From contig CM040126.1 of the NCBI GenBank assembly GCA_022559845.1, positions 143,104,064 to 143,168,063 on the forward strand: a stretch of 64,000 nucleotides of DNA, in the 5' to 3' direction. A program made the translations under genes and the position numbers. Numbering within the stretch: the first letter of the stretch is position 1; each line of letters starts with the position of its first letter. This DNA is from Amorphophallus konjac (Eukaryota; Streptophyta; Magnoliopsida; Alismatales; Araceae). This document shows, piece by piece, positions 58,344-64,000 of this stretch. A model generated the notes under the pieces. The model searched no databases. It was not told where the DNA came from and saw nothing but the letters and a program-made list of their open reading frames with translations.

Positions 58344-59955
58344 TGTCACGCCCCGACGCGGAATATCGGGACGTACAGTTAGAAACGAGCTGGCAAGAGA
58401 GAGAACTAATCTAAATATATACAAGTGCTAAGAAATGGAATAACTTATTGACCATTATACAAAACATAACTGGTACATAATCCTCAAATCAACTCAATAC
58501 AACTGGGATAACAAACTCTAAACCACAATAACATAACTGAAACACAACACACTCTAAACTCGACTAACTGATACACTCAAAACATCACTCCTGCCCTTCC
58601 CCATCGGTAAGCGCATCACCTGAAAAGCCTGGAAAGGGGGGAAACAACATCTATGAGCTGACGCTCAGTAGGAAATAACAGATAGGTATAAGTGATTAGC
58701 AGTTTAATTACATTTTCAAAATATCATGCTACAAAGGATAATACAATAAAAGAATCATGATGATATAATGAAACAAAATTTAAAGATCTTGCAAGGTCAA
58801 GAGATATAAAGGAACAGAATGGTAATACTTAAGAGGAATAACAAAGACAAGAATTTACTACAGGAGATAACGATAAAGAGTTGGCCATATCAAGATAATT
58901 CAAGTCATGTCAAGCACGTGTGTAGTTTCATTTCCACGTCCAAGTAATAGCAAGTAAGTAACAACAAGTAGAGTATAGAACAGTGAAGAGTGGAAAGTGA
59001 AAAGTAGTAGAGAGTAGTAGAGAGTAGTGGCCAGTCCTAGATTTAACCCATGTCATAGTACTGGTGCCAAATGCCACACCTAGTCAATCACCTCCCCGGG
59101 GATACACGTAGTGTTCGGGCGCTCCTCCCAGGACTAGACCGAGCCCTTAATTATTTGCCAGGCATTGATTTCTTTGGATCAAAGATCCCACGAATCTAGA
59201 CTTTCACAATTTATGACCAGAATTCCAAGGTTTGAACGATGTAGCAATAACAATTTCAAGTAGGAAGGAGATTTATTTTCAGAATTTCAAGGTAAGCACA
59301 ATCATCAAGAAGATTGAAAACCAATCATAATAAGAGTTAATCATGCTGCGCTACTGTAGTACAGCAGCTATCCAACAAGCTAATCAACATATTAATCCTA
59401 ATTATCAAGTTAATATGTCAAAGATTACCCATTATCATTTGCATTAAGACAATTGCCAAAAGCTGATTCAAGATGATAAGGTAAAGGAACAAGCTTGTAC
59501 AGGAAGGAAAAAGAATGCATTAACAGAGATTTAATTACACCATTAACCACTAATTATGTGGGTTTCTATTTAACCAATGTATACATTGCAATTAAGATGA
59601 TGAATGACATGCTTTTACATCGTGATAGAACATAGGAACCAATGCAATTTGAAAATCATAAGGCTCATGATTAGGTCACTGGTTCTTCAAAAGTATAGTT
59701 TTCAATTGGTCTAAGTTCAATAGGTCGATCCCCTAATGATCCGGATCGATCCTCGGGTCGAAAAATGATGAAAACTGGTTTTCTGGTGTATGGGTCGACC
59801 CCTGGGGTCGACCCCTGAAAAATTGGGGTCTGGCAACTGAATGGGTCGACCCCTGGGGTCGACCCCCTCAAAATCTGCAGGATGGGTCGACCCCTATTCT
59901 GCCAGCACATGGGTCGACCCCTGGGGTCGACCCCCTTGCAGGGAGTGGATGGGTC
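58344..59955 (-). mobile_element. T3: Tekay-type LTR, partial (cut by S8)
   Basis: Starts TGTCACGCCCCGACGCGG as T1 does at 4991, and shares GACGCTCAGTAGGAAAT near 58660 with T1 near 5325. 1612 bases are present before S8 interrupts it. Left flank TCGAC is S7 array sequence. Whether it is a solo LTR or a full element is not visible. No gene; 58700-59680 shows no repeat that I recognise. Confidence 0.82.
59792..59955 (-). repeat. T3 array of GGGTCGACCC palindromes
   Basis: Seven perfect copies (59792, 59805, 59843, 59856, 59884, 59911, 59924) in units starting ATGGGTCGACCCC, plus a half copy ATGGGTC at the S8 junction. It occupies the LTR position (about 1.45-1.6 kb from the end) where T1 has hairpin array I. 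Confidence 0.9.
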
Positions 59956-60289
59956 TGTTAGGGTGCTATGCCCGGATACAGAGGGGGGTGAATGTATCCT
60001 ACTACGAATAATGCCCAATTCAAAAACTCAGATGCTAGGCAAGTTCCGGAATTAACCAAATTTGATTACACAAAATAACAAGCAGATGGAGCGTGCCTAT
60101 TCAAGCATCTAGCGGAAGCAACTCAAGCAATCAAACCACTGCTCAATAGATTTTTTAGGTGGTTCGGTCCTCCAGACCTACATCCACCCCTCACTCCCAA
60201 CCGGAGTGAGGATTCCACTAGCTCACGCTAGAAACCGCAGACTCAGTCTGCAACAAATGCTGCCAAACAGCTTGACCAGGGGAACACGC

Positions 60290-60600
60290 TCCCCTCTTCC
60301 TTCCAACCGGAGGGACACCCCAAGTGACTTTCAGCCACTTGGAAACCAGAGACCGAAGTCTCTCTTCCTCCAGACCAGGAGGGAACCAACCGGTGACTTC
60401 CAGTCACCAGCAAACCAGAGGTCGAAGACCTCTCTTCCTCCCAACCGGAGGGACACCTGGACTTGCAACCACAAGCCCAGAACCGGAGGGCTAGCCTCCC
60501 TTCCTCTAACCAGAGGGAACCCACAAGTGACAACCTATCACTTGCAACCCGAAGATCAGATCTCCCTTCTCCTGAATCAACAGGAGGAACCCGACCTCAC
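60290..60600 (-). repeat. Hairpin ladder of S8
   Basis: About ten stem-loops in a row in the same order as in S2 but with different stems at several places, for example AGAGGTC-GAA-GACCTCT and GGTGACT-TCC-AGTCACC. Confidence 0.8.
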
Positions 60601-61031
60601 TACTGAGGATCGGAAGAACACAGATAACAAAATGAAAAAGACGAAACAAAAACACCAAATGAAAATAACTTCAGCAAACAGAAAGCTGAAAAATGAAATG
60701 CACAATGTGACTCTCAACGGAGCTGACTGGCCTGGATCTGATCCACGGTCCAGTGAAGACAGATCTTCAAGCAGCTTCTTCCTTCTTCTCCACGAGCTCT
60801 CTCGCTCACTCTCTATCTCTCTTTCTCTTTCTTCTGCTCTCCTAATCTCTCACTCTCTGCTACACTTCTTCTTCTTCACTCTTTCTTCTTTCTTCACACG
60901 AGCACTATCTCTCTCTCTTTTTCTTCTTCTGCTCTCACTCTCTTCTCTACTATCTTCTTTTCTTCTGGATCGAAGGGCTTTCTACTCTCAAGGCTTTTTC
61001 TTCGATCATTTCATCAGAGGATGAAGACCCA

Positions 61032-61039
61032 TATATATA
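61032..61039 (-). promoter_or_regulatory. S8 LTR TATA box
   Basis: TATATATA in the same context as S2 15335-15342. Confidence 0.6.
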
Positions 61040-61249
61040 GCAGCAGCATCATCATCACCCCCGACGTGTGACCTCCACATTTCCAGCCCTAAGTATTCGG
61101 ACCACGTGGCAGTCACTCAGCAGGCTTCATTTCAGCCTCGGATCACGTGCTGCCAGTCACTCGGGAATATTTCCTCGGACCACCTTCTTCTTCTCCTGCA
61201 AGGAATTAACACGATTAAAACTCAGGGCACCAGAACCTAAAACTGCACG

Positions 61250-62280
61250 AGGTGTATAGAAACAACAAGAGGTGCACTGCACTGAGGACGACACGAGATA
61301 CAGTGGTGACAAAACAAACACTACACATAGAACGACACGAGGTTCAAAGGTGACAAAACAAGTACTACACAGAGAACGACACGAGGTCATAAACACAAGA
61401 ATAACACGAAGACACGAATACAAAGAAACAACACGACATAATAAACAACAGAGAGAACGACATGAGGTGAAACGACACGTGATAAAACAAAGAAAGCAGG
61501 AATATGACTCGAGTAGCTACAGTAAATGACATGAGAACACAAGATTACTACAGTACGAGACAAGGAGAGCATGACACGAGGTCAGATGAAAACAGCACGA
61601 GGTAAAACGAGAACGACACGAAGTGTCACTGTAACAAAACAAACACTACGAAGAGACCGACACGAGATACATACTAATAACGCTTAACACTACAGAGAAA
61701 ATGACACGAAGTAAAAAGCAACTAGACATAACAAATAGCAAAGAGAACGACACGAGCTGACCACAACACGAAGACGAAAACAGAAACCAACACGAAGTGT
61801 GATTTCAACACAAGAAAGACACGAGGTCTAGGAAGAACAACACGAAGACGGAAATAACAAAGAACCGACTCGAACTAAGGACGACATGGAGACAGCACAG
61901 ACACGGGCTTGAACTTAGAGAAGAGTGCACGAAGTAAAATCAACACGAAGATAGAAGACATGAACGGCTACAACGACACGCGCTTAAACAGTGAAGGCAG
62001 GAAGACGATTCGAGTAACTACAGTAAGTGACACGAAAATACAAGAGCAAACATAAAGAGGATGACACGAGATGAGCAACTAGATACTGAAGAAAACGACA
62101 CGAGGTTCACAGGAAAAACGACTCGAAGTATATTAGAACAATTCGAGCTGCTTCAGTAAACAGCACGAAGACAATCAACAACAGACACTTAAAACAACAC
62201 GAGGAACGAAGGGACGACACGGCGTGTTGAAAACACAAACATCATGAAGTATGACAGAAACAGTACGGACATACAATGTA
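61250..62280 (-). repeat. S8 array of ACGACACGAGGT / ACACGAAG motifs
   Basis: More than thirty copies, spacing about 15-45 bases; same words as S2 15530-16256 but the copies do not line up one to one, showing turnover since the two insertions diverged. Confidence 0.85.
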
Positions 62281-62319
62281 CTACCTCATAGCAGATTTCC
62301 TGTTAATAAATATGCATCA

Positions 62320-62640
62320 GACGACTGTGTATGGACTTGAAGACCCTTAGCCAATGTATAGACTTCAAGTAGAGACCAATGTGTAGACTTCATGTGAAAG
62401 CCCAATGTGCAGACATGTCGAATGGCTCAGCAATGTATAGACTTAGCCTAAGATGCTTAAGACGCTGAGAGAGACGGTGAAGTCTGTAGAGACTTGCTGT
62501 AACAGTCTGATGTACAGACTTTGTCTTAGACTCTAAATGAGACTGACAGTGTATACACTTAGCCAATGCAATGCACTGTATGGACTTCCAAGAGACGCTC
62601 AATGTACAGACTTACTGCCAATCAATGTATAGACTCTGTA
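62320..62640 (-). repeat. S8 array of TGTACAGACTT motifs
   Basis: About ten copies (TGTATGGACTTGAAG, TGTATAGACTT, TGTACAGACTT). Shorter than in S2. Confidence 0.82.
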
Positions 62641-62889
62641 AATGCATATGAATGCTTTATGCAGCAGATAAGACAATCTGAACTTCAATTGTAATGACTC
62701 ACAGTGTAAGCAGATAAACTGACGGAACATATGAAAGACTGAATGAACATTTGAAAGATAGACTGAATATAAGAATGACTGAATGAAACCAAGGTGACTC
62801 ACAGTGATTAACTCACATTAAAACCAATCATCACAAACGCCTAAAGCCAATCATCAAAACCACAAGCCACAGGGGCCAGGGGCACAACA

Positions 62890-64000
62890 ATCTCCCCCTT
62901 TTTGATGATGGCAACAATACACAGTGAGTCATTCTGATGATGCAGTACATTCTTATAAAAGTCATTCTGATGACTCAAACTATTCTCCCCCTTTGACTTC
63001 ATCAAAAAGAAAATAGTTTGAGAAATTATAGCATGTATAAAAAAAATTAGACAATTTCTCCCCCTTGCAAGAACATGATTCTCCCCCTTTAAGAGTTTCA
63101 ACAATAGCATGAGGTAGAGATGATCAAAAGGAATCTGCATGCACTGATTGAATGATATTCTCCCTCTTTGGCAAACTATCTCCCCCTTTGGTATAACCAA
63201 AATAAACCATGGGAAGGGTTAAATGCAAAAATGCAGATGCAACAAGAAATGTAATACTGCCCCTAAGTATATGAATGCAAGGTCACAAATGATATGACTA
63301 TGATTTAGTATGACAAGGAGTGCTCCCCCTGAATAGATGCCAATTGATATGAAATTGATGCAAGACATGGAATCTCCCCCTCAATAAGTGGAATCTTATG
63401 AGATGAATGAGAAGGAGACCACAGGGGCAAACAAGGAGAAGTTCAGGTCATTGAGCCAAGGACATGAGCAGAAGAAATTCAGTTAACAGATTTTTCAAGG
63501 ATGCTCCAAACACAAGAAATTCAGTCAGATTTTCAAAGAGATATCAATTTCATAAATCTAAAGCATAAGTTTTCAAAATCTTCTATCATAAGGGCTTATG
63601 AATGACATTTATTGAACAGCATGGTTTAAACATGATGTATGCAGAGTTTATCAATTGTATTGATATCTAAAACCATATTTTAATAAAAATGAACCAAGCC
63701 CTCATATTTATCTTGATTATCCTTCCTATGTCTTACACAATCAAATCTATTGACTTCTTTCAGAATTACATGCACTAGTATTGAAGTCAAGCAATTATGA
63801 AGTCATTTGATTTTGTCTAGGGTTGTAGCAATTTGATTTTAGCATCAATATGCAGATATGGAGATATGTTCAATAATTTTTCATGCTACAAATTTTACGA
63901 GCAGTCTAGTTCAGTGCACACATTGTAACTAGGGGATATACCTTGATTAGAGGCCAATATCCCTAAGCACTTAGTGTGACTAACTGTCATGCTATATATA
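62890..64000 (-). other. S8 polypurine cluster and 3' non-coding region
   Basis: Sense purine tracts at about 62891, 62986, 63058, 63081, 63160, 63179, 63322 and 63373 (AAAAAGGGGGAGAT, AAAGGGGGAGAAT and similar), the first abutting the LTR. At 63931-63975 is the conserved hairpin seen twice in S4 and twice in S6. No gene. Confidence 0.75.

Larger units (their letters stand above)
59956..62889 (-). repeat. S8 3' LTR, 2934 bp
   Basis: Starts TGTTAGGGTGC, ends GGGGCACAACA. Terminal hairpin GGATACA-GAGGGGGGTGAA-TGTATCC (perfect 7 bp); frame hairpins at 60150-60225 (GGTC-CTCCA-GACC; CCTCACTCC-AACC region-GGAGTGAGG); hairpin ladder 60290-60600; CT/GA-rich leader 60770-60990; TATA 61032-61039; ACGACACGAGGT array 61250-62280; TGTACAGACTT array 62320-62640. 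The 272-codon frame at 60206-61024 runs through the ladder and CT tract and is not a gene. Confidence 0.9.
59956..64000 (-). mobile_element. S8: Sirevirus element, 3' end only
   Basis: 3' LTR 59956-62889, then polypurine tracts and 3' non-coding region to the window end; pol would lie to the right. Same family as solo LTR S2. Confidence 0.88.

Noticed and set aside
60206..61024. 272-codon frame and its relatives at 14369-15057
   Set aside because: It runs through the hairpin ladder and a CT-rich leader; the product is low-complexity and the S2 and S8 versions are not conserved as protein.

Overview
The window is plant nuclear DNA made entirely of LTR retrotransposons nested inside one another; I found no host gene, tRNA or rRNA. 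The evidence for a flowering plant with a large, repeat-rich genome is the element content: Ty1/copia elements of Sirevirus (SIRE/Maximus) type, Ty3/gypsy chromoviruses of Tekay/Del type, a GAG-only terminal-repeat retrotransposon (TR-GAG), and primer sites matching plant initiator-Met tRNA. The species cannot be named. Names used here: T1-T3 are Tekay-type, S1-S8 Sirevirus-type, N1 is the TR-GAG element.

Layout. T1 (1-8114, minus) is a nearly complete Tekay element with one open 1450-residue gag-pol frame; the 378 bases of its left LTR inside the window match its right LTR by eye. T1 sits in the 5' LTR of N1 (8115-13509, plus), an old element with only a decayed gag. N1 and a solo LTR, S2 (14055-17009, site duplication ATAAG), both sit in the 5' LTR of S1 (13510-19311, plus), whose gag is broken. 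S1 gag is interrupted by S3 (LTR only, 19312-21434), S3 by S4 (21435-34208, minus), S4's right LTR by S5 (34209-48138, plus), S5's RNase H by S7 (48139-58343, minus), S7's right LTR by T3 (58344-59955), and T3 by S8 (59956 to the window end, minus). Two side insertions complete the picture: T2, a solo Tekay-type LTR (22789-25948, duplication ATCGA) in the left LTR of S4, and S6 (36470-43401, duplication GGTAA) in the gag of S5. The chain S1>S3>S4>S5>S7>T3>S8 is seven levels deep.

How the parts work. Each autonomous element encodes Gag, protease, integrase, reverse transcriptase and RNase H, primes on tRNA-iMet and has a polypurine tract before its 3' LTR. Apart from T1 all carry stop codons, many explainable by one C-to-T change. 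S7 also has an envelope-like/plant-transposon-protein reading frame downstream of pol.

The most interesting layer is non-coding. (1) Most LTR families here carry arrays of short, family-specific motifs built on CGAC/GTCG (or CCGTC/ACGCC), often palindromic, and the same GGGTCGACCC motif occurs in a copia element and a gypsy element. (2) Four of the nested insertions lie inside such a motif. (3) Sirevirus LTRs share RNA-like hairpins whose loops or frames are invariant while stems change with compensation: one at the end of U5 next to the primer site, a two-hairpin frame in R/U5, and one in the 3' non-coding region. (4) The envelope-like frame of S7 is preceded by the same motif array as its LTR promoter, a TATA-like box and a candidate 112-base intron, suggesting its own promoter.
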